From Synechococcus sp. CS-1331 (GTDB lineage Bacteria > Cyanobacteriota > Cyanobacteriia > PCC-6307 > Cyanobiaceae), in contig JAHLYQ010000038.1 of the NCBI GenBank assembly GCA_025127975.1, positions 88,364 to 152,363 of the forward strand: a DNA stretch of 64,000 nt. Reading direction: 5' to 3'. Made by a program: the position numbers and the translations under genes. Positions 54,577 to 62,808 of the stretch are shown here, one piece after another. The notes beneath the pieces were generated by a model. That model did no database searches, was not told the DNA's origin, and saw only the letters and a list, made by a program, of their open reading frames with translations. Each line of letters begins with the position of its first letter. Within the stretch, counting starts at the first letter, position 1.

Positions 54577-56184
54577 TTGCGCAGGTCCAGACCATTGGTT
54601 CTAATCGATCTTCACGAATTGGCTACAGAACAGGTCTTCCGCGCTGACGTCCTAATTGTAGGAGCTGGTGTTGCTGGGCTGACTTTAGCAGATGCGCTGC
54701 GGGGCAGTGGTCTGAATGTGGACCTGCTGGAAGCAGGAGGAGCTGCGCTTGAGCCCCAGAGCCAGGCACTTTATGAGGCCGAAATGGCCGGGATAGCCCA
54801 TTTGGGTACTACCGAGGGGCGGTTCCGCGTCTACGGCGGATCTTCTACCCGCTGGGGCGGCCAGCTCATGCCACTTGCCGCCTGCGACTTTGAGGCCAGG
54901 AGCCACGTCCCCCACAGCGGTTGGCCTATCAGCTCAGGCGATCTGACTCCCTACCTCCAGCGCTGCGAAGAGTTGTTAGGGGTCAACCACAACCCATACG
55001 ATGCAGCGCTCCTACAGCAACTGCCCCAGCCCTGGCCCCAGGTCAGTGAAGAAGCCCTGCTCCTACGTTTTTCAAAATGGGCACCCTTCCGCAGCCGCAA
55101 TCTGGCCCAGACCCTGGGAAGTCGCTGCCAGGCCGATCCCCAGACGCGCATTTTTTTGCATGCAACTGTCACGGCAGTCGAACTGCATTCGGATGGCCGC
55201 CATGTGGAGAGCCTGCAAGTGCGCACATTCAGCGGCGACAACTTCAGCTTTAAGGGCCGCCAGGTGGTGATTGCTGCTGGCAGCATCGAAACCTCCAGGC
55301 TGCTGTTGGCGTCGCGCAGCGTTCACAGCGACGGCATCGCCAACCAGACAGATCAGCTGGGTCGCTGGTTTCACGACCACCTCGCTGTCAAGGCCGCAAC
55401 CCTTCAGCCCCGCCGGCGGCGTGAGTTCCTCAAGCGGCTGGCGCCCTGGTTTCTGGGCGATACAAGACACACGCTGAAAATCGAATCCACCGAAGCGTGG
55501 CAGGCCCAGCAGGGCTGCCTAAATGTGATGGGCCACCTGGTGTTCCAATCACCAGAAAATTCCGGCTTCGCCTGGCTTCGCCAGCAACTACTGGCGCGCC
55601 AGATCGGTAGCGCGAGCAAGGAGAAGCTGCCTGCTCCAGCTCTGCAGGAGATACCTAGCGAAGCATTTGATCTGCTCTATCTGGCCTGGAAACGCATGGC
55701 CCGGCAGCGGCGTTGGTGCCCGTCGAAAGCTGAAATCACCCTGAGCATCGATACGGAGCAGCAGCCCAATCCCGAAAGTCGCATTCGCTTATCAGCCAAC
55801 CTCGATGCCATGGGAATGGCCAAGGCAATCGTCCAGTGGCAGTGGGGGGAGCCTGAGCGACGCACATTCGCCGCCTACCGCCAGTTGTTCAACCAGCAGT
55901 GGCAGGCCTGGGATGGGGGCCAGATCAGCTGGAGTGAAAGCTTTGAGCCAGATAGCGGCTGGGAAAAGGGGGTCAAAGACATCTACCACCTGATGGGAGG
56001 TACCCGCATGACTAGCGATCCCCACAGCGGAATTGTGGATCCAAACCTGAGGGTGCATGGCATCGACAACCTTTCCATTGCCAGCCTCTCGGTGTTTCCA
56101 ACCGGTGGCAGCTCCAACCCAACCCTCACCCTGATGATGCTGACCCTGCGGCTGGCTGAGCGGTTGCGGGCCCAGATGGGCTGA
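54577..56184 (+). CDS. GMC-family FAD-dependent oxidoreductase
   Basis: 535 residues with an apparent TTG start at 54577; a TTG at 54595 is an alternative. The FAD site is DVLIVGAGVAGLTLADALRG (about residues 24-43), followed by VYGGSSTRWGGQLMPL and the GMC C-terminal region MGGTRMTSDPHSGIVDPNLR with FPTGGSSNPTLTLMMLTLRL. GMC enzymes oxidise alcohols or sugars, so a glycan or sugar substrate is possible given the neighbouring locus, but this is inference. Composition is back to GC-rich, so it may belong to the core genome. Confidence 0.87.
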   Translation: MRRSRPLVLIDLHELATEQVFRADVLIVGAGVAGLTLADALRGSGLNVDLLEAGGAALEPQSQALYEAEMAGIAHLGTTEGRFRVYGGSSTRWGGQLMPLAACDFEARSHVPHSGWPISSGDLTPYLQRCEELLGVNHNPYDAALLQQLPQPWPQVSEEALLLRFSKWAPFRSRNLAQTLGSRCQADPQTRIFLHATVTAVELHSDGRHVESLQVRTFSGDNFSFKGRQVVIAAGSIETSRLLLASRSVHSDGIANQTDQLGRWFHDHLAVKAATLQPRRRREFLKRLAPWFLGDTRHTLKIESTEAWQAQQGCLNVMGHLVFQSPENSGFAWLRQQLLARQIGSASKEKLPAPALQEIPSEAFDLLYLAWKRMARQRRWCPSKAEITLSIDTEQQPNPESRIRLSANLDAMGMAKAIVQWQWGEPERRTFAAYRQLFNQQWQAWDGGQISWSESFEPDSGWEKGVKDIYHLMGGTRMTSDPHSGIVDPNLRVHGIDNLSIASLSVFPTGGSSNPTLTLMMLTLRLAERLRAQMG

Positions 56185-56223
56185 TCCCGAACTGGGCGTC
56201 TCCCCATCCAAGCCCAAAAACCC

Positions 56224-57225
56224 CTACACCCAGCGGTCCATCAGCTCCTTCACCACCACCTGCTCGCAGACAACCTGAAGCACCACCACCAGGGGCAGGG
56301 CAAGCAACACGCCGGCCAGTCCCAGCAGCGCCCCCAGACAGAGCTGGGCCGTGAGGGCGACGGTGGGCAGCAGGTTCACCGTGCGCCGCAGCAGGATCGG
56401 CGTGAGCAGGAAGGCCTCGGCGTTCTGCAGCGACAGGCGCAGCACCAACACCTGCACCAGCTTGGCCGGCGATACCAAGAGGGCAACGGCCAGGGGCAGC
56501 AGGGTGGCGGCAGTGGGGCCAATGGTGGGAACGAAGGTGAGCAAACCGCACACCAAAGCGCTCAGCAGGGCTAGGGGCACCCCCAGCAGGGCCAGCCCCG
56601 CCCAGGTGAGCAGAAAGACGCTGACTGCCGAGAGGGTCATGCCAGCCAGCCAGCCTCCCAGGGCCTGGCGGCATTCGCTCAGCAGCAGCCCCATCTGGGG
56701 GCGCCAGAAGCCCGGAGTTAAGGCCACCACCACCTTCTGGTGACTGCGGGGATCGAGGGCCAGCAGTATGGCCAGTAGGGCCATCAGCACCAGTTGGACC
56801 GTGGTGCTGGCGGCGCCACCGGCAAAGCCGAGCAGTTGGCTGCCGAGCGGTTGGAGCCGGTCCCAGGTGCCCAGCTCCATGAGCTGGCGCTCCAGGTTTG
56901 GCAACCAACTGATCTGGCGGGCCAGGCTGCTGAGTCGCTGTGCTAGCGCAGGCAGCAGGGAGGTGAGCTGTGTGAACTGATCCAGCAATTCCGGCAACAG
57001 CAGCTGGGCCAGCAGGCCTCCCACCAGCACCAGCACGAGCAACACCCCCACCAGGGCAGCCGGACGGTTCAGTGGCAGCAATCGCCGCACCGTGGTGATG
57101 GGCACATCGAGGGCAACGGCAAGTACCACGGCGCCGAACAACACCAGCAGCACCCAGCGCAGCTCCCAGGTGAGCAGTCCGAGCACCAGCAGGGCAAAGG
57201 CCCCCAGCAGGGTGCGGCCGTTCAT
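56224..57225 (-). CDS. AI-2E family transporter (copy 2 of tandem pair)
   Basis: 333 residues, ATG start. About seven to eight hydrophobic helices with the AI-2E/PerM family blocks: a soluble stretch between early helices (about 70-150), GVPLALLSALVCGLLTFVPT and the C-terminal LCLGALLGLAGVLLALPLVV. The family includes autoinducer-2 exporters and Na+/H+ antiporter-like members, so substrate is undetermined. It follows a paralogue by 4 bp in a selU-psb28-AI-2E-AI-2E unit. Confidence 0.88.
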   Translation of the reverse strand: MNGRTLLGAFALLVLGLLTWELRWVLLVLFGAVVLAVALDVPITTVRRLLPLNRPAALVGVLLVLVLVGGLLAQLLLPELLDQFTQLTSLLPALAQRLSSLARQISWLPNLERQLMELGTWDRLQPLGSQLLGFAGGAASTTVQLVLMALLAILLALDPRSHQKVVVALTPGFWRPQMGLLLSECRQALGGWLAGMTLSAVSVFLLTWAGLALLGVPLALLSALVCGLLTFVPTIGPTAATLLPLAVALLVSPAKLVQVLVLRLSLQNAEAFLLTPILLRRTVNLLPTVALTAQLCLGALLGLAGVLLALPLVVVLQVVCEQVVVKELMDRWV

Positions 57226-57229
57226 GGCT

Positions 57230-58291
57230 TCAGCTCTCCAGCCGCAGGCGTCTCCATGGATCCAGGATGTCGTGGATCAGCACTTCCCGCACGAGCACCT
57301 GCACGCATACCGCCAGGGGCAGGGCGAGCAGGAGGCCAAGCGGCCCGAACACCACGGTGAAAACCAGCTGGGCCGTGAGGGTGAGGCCGGGCAGGAGCCG
57401 TAGCTGGTGGTGCATCACCGAGGGGGTGATCACGTAACTCTCCAGGTTTTGCACAGCTACATAGAGCAGCAGCACAGCCACGGCCTTCCAGGGGGCATCC
57501 AGCAGCGCCACCGACATCGGAAAGATCGTGCTCAGGGTCGGGCCCACGTTGGGAATGATGTTCAGCAGGCCGGCCAGCAGGGCATTGGCGGCCACAAGCT
57601 TGACCCCCAGCAAACTGAGGCCGATTGCCGCCAGCAGGCCGACGCAGAGGGAGCTGATCAGCACCCCCCCCATCCAGGCACTGAGGGCCTCGCCGCACTG
57701 CACCAGCACCTGGCGAAAACGGCGGCGATAGAAGGAGGGCACCAGCAGCACGGCCACCTCCCGATAGGCAGCCGGCTGGGCCGCCACCATTAGGGCCACC
57801 GCCACCACAAACAACGTCTGCAGCAGTCCCGCCCCCACGCCGCCGGCCAGGCCGAGCAGACGCAGGGCGCCGCCACTGAGGCTGGGACCAATGGCCGAGT
57901 CGCCCAGCAGCCCGTTGCGCAGCCAGGCGAGGTTTTCAGCACCGCTGCCGTAGAGCATGCGGCTGGCCTGGCCCAGGCCGTTTCGCACCAGCTCGATCAG
58001 GATGGAGGCCGCCGCCGGCAACTTGGCGAGCAGCTGGGTGAACTGATCCACGAAGGGGGGGATCACGGCGGTGGCAAGCACCGTCAGCACCAGGGTCACG
58101 AGGGCCAGACCAAGCAACAGGGCCTGGGGCCTGGAGCACCCCAACCGCTGCTTGATCGCCCCCACCAGGGTGCAGACGGCCATGGCCAGCACCAGGGCCG
58201 CGAACAGATGGAGCAGGCTCTGGCGCAGGCTCCAGAGCAGCACCAGCGACGCCAGCAGCGCCACCAGCCCCAGCCATTGGCCAAATTTCAA
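57230..58291 (-). CDS. AI-2E family transporter (copy 1 of tandem pair)
   Basis: 353 residues, TTG start at 58291, 3 bp after the psb28 stop. The same fold as the next gene: LGVKLVAANALLAGLLNIIP, NVGPTLSTIFPMSVALLD and C-terminal VFTVVFGPLGLLLALPLAVC. The two copies share domain order but are clearly diverged, so duplication is old. It could form a hetero-oligomer with its neighbour. Substrate unknown. Confidence 0.88.
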   Translation of the reverse strand: MKFGQWLGLVALLASLVLLWSLRQSLLHLFAALVLAMAVCTLVGAIKQRLGCSRPQALLLGLALVTLVLTVLATAVIPPFVDQFTQLLAKLPAAASILIELVRNGLGQASRMLYGSGAENLAWLRNGLLGDSAIGPSLSGGALRLLGLAGGVGAGLLQTLFVVAVALMVAAQPAAYREVAVLLVPSFYRRRFRQVLVQCGEALSAWMGGVLISSLCVGLLAAIGLSLLGVKLVAANALLAGLLNIIPNVGPTLSTIFPMSVALLDAPWKAVAVLLLYVAVQNLESYVITPSVMHHQLRLLPGLTLTAQLVFTVVFGPLGLLLALPLAVCVQVLVREVLIHDILDPWRRLRLES

Positions 58292-58294
58292 GGC

Positions 58295-58690
58295 TCAGAC
58301 CTCTTCTTGCTCGCCCTGCTCCTCGCCCTTTTCCTGGCCCTTTTCTTCGCCCTGGTTGCCTGAGAAACCGAGATCGTGGCCCTCGGCGTAGCGCTGGGCA
58401 AAGCGCATGAAGCGCTCGAAGTCTTCGGTGTTCTTCCAGGTATAGGTGCACTCCAGGGCCGTGGCCTTGCCATTGACGAAGCGGGCCTTGACCTCACGGG
58501 TCACCAGCTCGCCCTCCTCATCCACCAGAAACATGCCGGTGATGTCGCCCATGCTTTCCGGAGCCAGGGCATCGGGCTCCTCAAACACAAACAAGGCTTG
58601 TCCCGTGCGGCCGTCCCGGGAGCGGGTAAGACGGATATCGGGCACAACCGGCTCCGCCACGCCGCGGAAAAATTGAATGGCAGCGCCCAT
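58295..58690 (-). CDS. psb28: Photosystem II assembly protein Psb28 with extended acidic tail
   Basis: 131 residues from the ATG at 58690. Psb28 binds the cytoplasmic face of CP47 assembly intermediates. Core blocks: [51 protein letters not shown] and [20 protein letters not shown]. The family normally ends near residue 112. Here about 20 extra residues of Glu/Gly/Gln/Lys repeats follow ([16 protein letters not shown]). It lies 24 bp after selU. Confidence 0.94.
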   Translation of the reverse strand: MGAAIQFFRGVAEPVVPDIRLTRSRDGRTGQALFVFEEPDALAPESMGDITGMFLVDEEGELVTREVKARFVNGKATALECTYTWKNTEDFERFMRFAQRYAEGHDLGFSGNQGEEKGQEKGEEQGEQEEV

Positions 58691-58714
58691 GGCAAGCGGG
58701 AACAAACATCGATC

Positions 58715-59752
58715 TTAGGAGTGCGGCAGGGCTGGATCCCTGAGCAGTTGCGCCGCAGCGGCCGCGGGGTCCAGGCCACTCAGGTCGAAGCTGGCCAGCA
58801 GGGGGTGCTGGCGCCGGGTCAGCTCGTGGTCGTAACAGCGATCGTAATAATCGAGCATCTGCGCGCAGGCTCCGGCCCAGTCGCTGACCTCAATCGCAGC
58901 TAGGGCGGCGGCGCTGCGCTGGGGGCCCAGACGGCGGGATATGCGGGCGGTGGCGGCCCCGAGGGCCTCCTGGCCATGGGGGCCGTAGGTGGCCACCAGC
59001 TGCCCGACCCGTTCCTGCTGGGAACGCTGAATTTCAATCACCGGCGCCTCGCCCATTTGCCGCCAGATTGCGCCGGGAATCCGGCAACGCCCCACTTGGG
59101 CGCTCTCAGCCTCGAGCCAGATGGGGGAGCGCCCCTGCAGGGCCAGCAGGGTTGCGGCCAAAAGATTTTCATAGTGTTCGCTGCTGGGCTGGGGGGCCAT
59201 GCCCAGGCCGCCGAAACTGCTGCCGCGGTGGTTAGCCAGGCCCTCCAGATCCACCACCGCCTGCCCCCGCTGGGCAAGGGCCTGCAGCAGGTCGGTCTTG
59301 CCCGTGCCGGTGCGGCCAGCCAGCAGCAGGAGCGGCAAGGGCCGATCAAAACTGGCAAGCACCCAGCGCCGGAAGGCCTTGTAGCCACCATCGAGGAGCA
59401 GTACCGGCAGCTCAAGACTGCCAGCCAGCCAGGCCATGCTGCTCGAGCGCATACCACCACGCCAGCAATGCAGGCGCAGGGGTTGGCCCGGCTGGGCAAG
59501 GGTGGTTAGCCCCTGGGCCAGCTCCTGGAGCCTGGGGCCCACCAGAGCCAGCCCCAGCAACACGGCCGCCTGTCTGCCCTGCTGCTCGTAGCAGACACCC
59601 ACCTGGGCCCGCTGCCCATCACTAAACAGGGGCAGGTTGATGGCCTGGGGAATATGGCCCTGGTCAAATTCGCCGGGGCTGCGAACGTCCACCAGCGGGC
59701 CGCCAGCCGCCAGGAAGGCATCCACGGTCAGCGATGGGGTGCCGCCTGGCAT
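58715..59752 (-). CDS. selU: tRNA 2-selenouridine/geranyl-2-thiouridine synthase
   Basis: 345 residues from the ATG at 59752. An N-terminal rhodanese domain (VDVRSPGEFDQGHIPQAINL; catalytic Cys in LHCWRGGMRSSSMAWL) is followed by a P-loop domain (LLAGRTGTGKTDLLQALA). The enzyme replaces sulfur by selenium at wobble 2-thiouridines via geranylated intermediates. No selD is in the window, so selenium dependence cannot be judged. It heads the unit leading to psb28 and the two transporters and is divergent from gun4 (67 bp). Confidence 0.92.
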   Translation of the reverse strand: MPGGTPSLTVDAFLAAGGPLVDVRSPGEFDQGHIPQAINLPLFSDGQRAQVGVCYEQQGRQAAVLLGLALVGPRLQELAQGLTTLAQPGQPLRLHCWRGGMRSSSMAWLAGSLELPVLLLDGGYKAFRRWVLASFDRPLPLLLLAGRTGTGKTDLLQALAQRGQAVVDLEGLANHRGSSFGGLGMAPQPSSEHYENLLAATLLALQGRSPIWLEAESAQVGRCRIPGAIWRQMGEAPVIEIQRSQQERVGQLVATYGPHGQEALGAATARISRRLGPQRSAAALAAIEVSDWAGACAQMLDYYDRCYDHELTRRQHPLLASFDLSGLDPAAAAAQLLRDPALPHS

Positions 59753-59819
59753 GGCTGAGCGGAATCTCTGCTGACATAGTGGGCCCACGTGGTACCGCAT
59801 CAGGCTCAATCCCCCATCC

Positions 59820-60566
59820 ATGCTTTCCGGAGCCCCGGTCACCGCTGCAGCCACACCTGAGGCCCTGCTCGAGCGCTTTCAGGCTGCCAATGGGCGGCAA
59901 CGACGCGCCATGGTTGGCACCTTGGAAGCCAGTAGCCAGGCAGTGCGCCCGCTGATTGCAAACCATCTTGAGCGGCTCGATCCCCGCAGTGATGACTGGG
60001 CAGCCGGCTTCCTAATCCAGCTGTTGCTGGCGGAGGAGGATGGTCTAAGCGAGGCCTTTCTCGCCCGCTATGGCGCTGGCTGGCTGGCCAGTACCAGCGC
60101 CAGCGCGCTTTCGTTTGAGCCGCTGCAGCGGGCCCTGATGTTGCAGCAGTTTGAACAGGCCGACCGGCTCACCAGTGCCCTTTTGCGCCAACTGGCGGGC
60201 CCCGCAGCCGAGCGGAGGGGCTACGTGTATTACAGCGAGGTGGCGACCATGCCAGAGCTCGACCTCGAGAGCCTCGATCGGCTCTGGGTGTGTTTCTCCC
60301 GGGGCCGCTTTGGCTTATCGGTACAGGCGAGGCTGCTGGCCGGCTGCAATGGTCGCTGGGACCAACTCTGGCCCAAGCTGGCCTGGAAGCAGGGTCGCCA
60401 GTGGACCCGGTACCCAGGATCCTTCCAGTGGACGATTGGCGCACCTGAAGGCCACATGCCCCTGGTCAACCAGCTGCGCGGCGTGCGCCTGATGGATGCC
60501 CTGCTGAGTCACCCGGCCGTGCAACGGCGTATGGGTGGCGGAGCTGGGGGGCCGGCAACGGCCTAG
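59820..60566 (+). CDS. gun4: GUN4 tetrapyrrole-binding regulator
   Basis: 248 residues, ATG start. An N-terminal helical bundle (about residues 10-105) precedes the GUN4 domain: EVATMPELDLESLDRLWVCF, SRGRFGLSVQARL, DQLWPKLAWKQGRQWTRYPG and FQWTIGAPEGHMPLVNQLRG. GUN4 binds protoporphyrin IX and Mg-protoporphyrin and stimulates Mg chelatase. It is followed 31 bp later by the anti-sigma-type ATPase gene on the same strand. Confidence 0.93.
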   Translation: MLSGAPVTAAATPEALLERFQAANGRQRRAMVGTLEASSQAVRPLIANHLERLDPRSDDWAAGFLIQLLLAEEDGLSEAFLARYGAGWLASTSASALSFEPLQRALMLQQFEQADRLTSALLRQLAGPAAERRGYVYYSEVATMPELDLESLDRLWVCFSRGRFGLSVQARLLAGCNGRWDQLWPKLAWKQGRQWTRYPGSFQWTIGAPEGHMPLVNQLRGVRLMDALLSHPAVQRRMGGGAGGPATA

Positions 60567-60597
60567 GGTCAAATCGGCACCTGCGGATTCCCGCCCG

Positions 60598-61047
60598 ATG
60601 GCCCTGCGCTGGTCGGATTTCATCCTGCCTTCCACCCTGCAGCTGGCACCGCTGTTGGAGGTGCTGATCGAGCCGGTCTGCTGCCGCCAGCTGCAGGGTC
60701 AGGTGCAGCTCGGCTTGCATGAGGCCCTGGTCAATGCGGTGCGCCACGGCAATGGCTGTGATCCGGCCAAATATCTACGGGTACGCCGGATTGAAACCCC
60801 CCGCTGGCTGGTCTGGCAGGTGCAGGATCAGGGCCCGGGGGTGGAGCCCTCCGCGCGAATCGCCTCATTGCCACCTCAGCCCGATGCTGCCAGCGGCAGG
60901 GGCCTCTATCTGATCCACCACTGCTTCGACGACGTGCGCTGGAGCAGCCGGGGCAACCGGCTGCAACTGGCCGTCAGTCGGCAGCGGGCCGAGCTGCTGA
61001 CCCCGGCCGGTGGCTGGGGCAGCCAGGATCGGCCAGCTCGCCCTTGA
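60598..61047 (+). CDS. RsbW-type anti-sigma factor/serine kinase (HATPase_c_2)
   Basis: 149 residues from the ATG at 60598. GHKL ATP-binding domain: N-box LHEALVNAVRHGNGCD (about 41-56), G1 WQVQDQGPGVEPS and G2 ASGRGLYLIHHCFDDVRW. RsbW-type proteins bind sigma factors and phosphorylate anti-sigma-factor antagonists. No antagonist or PP2C phosphatase gene is beside it. The 3' 74 bp overlap the convergent small gene. Linking it to gun4 is only by position. Confidence 0.88.
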   Translation: MALRWSDFILPSTLQLAPLLEVLIEPVCCRQLQGQVQLGLHEALVNAVRHGNGCDPAKYLRVRRIETPRWLVWQVQDQGPGVEPSARIASLPPQPDAASGRGLYLIHHCFDDVRWSSRGNRLQLAVSRQRAELLTPAGGWGSQDRPARP

Positions 61048-61366
61048 GCCAACCAAGGCCGTTTTCCACCAGTTCAATGGCCGCGAGCCGGGCCGGGCCG
61101 GGCTGGCTGGCAGCGGGCTCGTCGCCGCCTAGCAGCAGCACCAGGGCCGCCGCCAGCTGCTCCGCGGCACGCCTGGAACGTTGGCCCTTGAGGGCATGCC
61201 AGTCGCGATCTCCCAGGGCAAGCTGACGCTGGAGAGCCACGGCCTGACCATGGGCGCCCTCGGGCCAGCGGAAGCTGGGCTTGAGGGATGAACTGGGATC
61301 TGAGCTTGTTACTGGTGTTGTCACTGGACGTTTCACTAGACATTTGGACGAGGTTTGGTCCATCAT
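60974..61366 (-). CDS. Cyanobacterial conserved hypothetical protein (DUF6439-like)
   Basis: 130 residues, ATG at 61366 (second ATG at 61363). The N-terminus is Ser/Thr/Pro-rich; the core is helical (AVALQRQLALGDRDWHALKG, AEQLAAALVLLLGGDEPAAS) and resembles a small cyanobacterial family I recall only as a DUF. The C-terminal tail overlaps the anti-sigma gene end and is less likely to be conserved. Divergent from the next small gene (30 bp). Function unknown. Confidence 0.62.
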   Translation of the reverse strand: MMDQTSSKCLVKRPVTTPVTSSDPSSSLKPSFRWPEGAHGQAVALQRQLALGDRDWHALKGQRSRRAAEQLAAALVLLLGGDEPAASQPGPARLAAIELVENGLGWLKGELADPGCPSHRPGSAARPAAD

Positions 61367-61396
61367 GATGCCGGTTCGCAATGGCTGGGTTTGCTG

Positions 61397-61684
61397 ATGC
61401 CAACCAGAGGCCACGGTTACGCTGGACGGGAAATTTTTGCTAGAAGGGCCCAACCAATTCGACTGCTGCACTTGCTCGAGGGCCTCCTCGTTCAAGGGGT
61501 CCTTTCGGCCCGGGGCTCGGGGGTGTTGCAGCGCCGCCAAAGGCAGCGCCAGGCCCTGACCCGACGGTTACTTGATCCCTTGCCGCCCCAGCTGGTTCCG
61601 CCAAATCGGAGCGACGTTCTGTTTTGGCGTGGGCTACGCTGGGGTACGGTGGGCCTGCTGCTGGCCTGGTGGCTGAAGAATTAG
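61397..61684 (+). CDS. Small hypothetical protein with C-terminal hydrophobic segment
   Basis: 95 residues from the ATG at 61397 (an upstream TTG at 61355 would overlap the divergent gene). It is Arg/Gln/Leu-rich with the helix RLLHLLEGLLVQGVLSARG and RRQRQRQALTRRLLDPLPPQ. A short hydrophobic C-terminus (WGTVGLLLAWWLKN) may associate with membrane. The stop overlaps that of the convergent methyltransferase by 4 bp. I recognise no family; coding status rests on frame length and tight packing. Confidence 0.5.
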   Translation: MPTRGHGYAGREIFARRAQPIRLLHLLEGLLVQGVLSARGSGVLQRRQRQRQALTRRLLDPLPPQLVPPNRSDVLFWRGLRWGTVGLLLAWWLKN

Positions 61685-62784
61685 ACCGGTTTGCGGGCAG
61701 CCCACACCCTGGTCATGAAGTGGGATTCCGCAGAAATGGGGCTGAAACCGGCCTCTTTCAACTTGGCCTCGATGTCATCTGTGATGTAATGGCGGTAGTA
61801 GGGCTCGTGGAAAACCCGCCGGAAATTCTCCATCACAGTGCTGAATTGCGGAGAGTCGGCCAACTGCACCGAATCTGCAAGCATAAAAATGCCGCCCGGC
61901 TCAAGCAACCTGAAGGCCTCAGCAAGCACCTTCTGCCTTGCCTCGCCAGGTAGTTCATGGAACAAAAACACGCACGTGATCGCCTGAAAGGTCGCTGGGC
62001 CAAAGGGCGTGGTCTCAGCATTTCCTTGAACAAGCTGGGGCAATTCACCAGCAAGCTGACTGAGCCATTGGTTGGCCTGGCGCAGGTAGGAGGTTGATAG
62101 ATCGAGCCCAACCAGCTGGGCCTGTGGCAAGGCAGCACGAATTTGACGCAGGGTACGTCCGGTGCCAGTCGCCAAATCAAGGACCCTTACTTGGCAGGCA
62201 GGGCGACTGCTGAAGTAGCGCAGGCCGCGCAGCAGAGGTTCCAGTAGACGCCGGCGCATCGGATCGGCGGTGCCATTGAAGAGGATCTCAACCTGCAGGT
62301 CGTAGAGGTTTGCCGAGTGTTCGCTAAGGTAACCATCGGTCTGGTGGTGGAAGTTTTGGAGGTAATAATCCGGGTAAGCAGCCGGGTTGACTTCCGAGGG
62401 CAGATCCCGAACCTTACGCTGGCTGCGCCGACTCCAGATGGCCGGTAAATCCAGCCACACCAAAAGGTAGCGGCTAGCCCAGTCAAGCCAGGGGGCGTCA
62501 AAAAGTAGCCCTGTGGGGTAGATACCAGCCTCGGCATGCTGCCAGTCAAGGGCGATCAAGGCATCCATCGAGCGGCCTAGTTCAGCCAGCAGCTCTGGAG
62601 GTGTCGGCAAAGTGGGTGGTAGGCCCGAGGGGGAAACAAGTCCCATAAGCTTGGTACTGGCCTCCTTATGGGCGAAACCCAGCAAGCTCTTACCCTGCTG
62701 GAGTGCCTGGTAGGCGAACTTGGTAAGCCCAGGGATGGCAACGACAGTTTGGACAGGGTTCCCTGACCTGGGGTTATTTGGCAT
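61681..62784 (-). CDS. Class I SAM-dependent methyltransferase
   Basis: 367 residues, ATG start. A long N-terminal part (about 1-195) with no motif I know (includes NPAAYPDYYLQNFHHQTDGY) precedes a methyltransferase domain: VRVLDLATGTGRTLRQIR (about residue 200), LVGLDLSTSYLRQANQWLSQ, VQGNAETTPFGPATFQAITC and VFLFHELPGEARQKVLAEAF. The C-terminal HYITDDIEAKLKEAGF is also typical. Acceptor unknown. Divergent from the sugar transferase by 24 bp. Confidence 0.87.
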   Translation of the reverse strand: MPNNPRSGNPVQTVVAIPGLTKFAYQALQQGKSLLGFAHKEASTKLMGLVSPSGLPPTLPTPPELLAELGRSMDALIALDWQHAEAGIYPTGLLFDAPWLDWASRYLLVWLDLPAIWSRRSQRKVRDLPSEVNPAAYPDYYLQNFHHQTDGYLSEHSANLYDLQVEILFNGTADPMRRRLLEPLLRGLRYFSSRPACQVRVLDLATGTGRTLRQIRAALPQAQLVGLDLSTSYLRQANQWLSQLAGELPQLVQGNAETTPFGPATFQAITCVFLFHELPGEARQKVLAEAFRLLEPGGIFMLADSVQLADSPQFSTVMENFRRVFHEPYYRHYITDDIEAKLKEAGFSPISAESHFMTRVWAARKPV

Positions 62785-62808
62785 AATGACTAGGTCAAGA
62801 ATGGAAAG

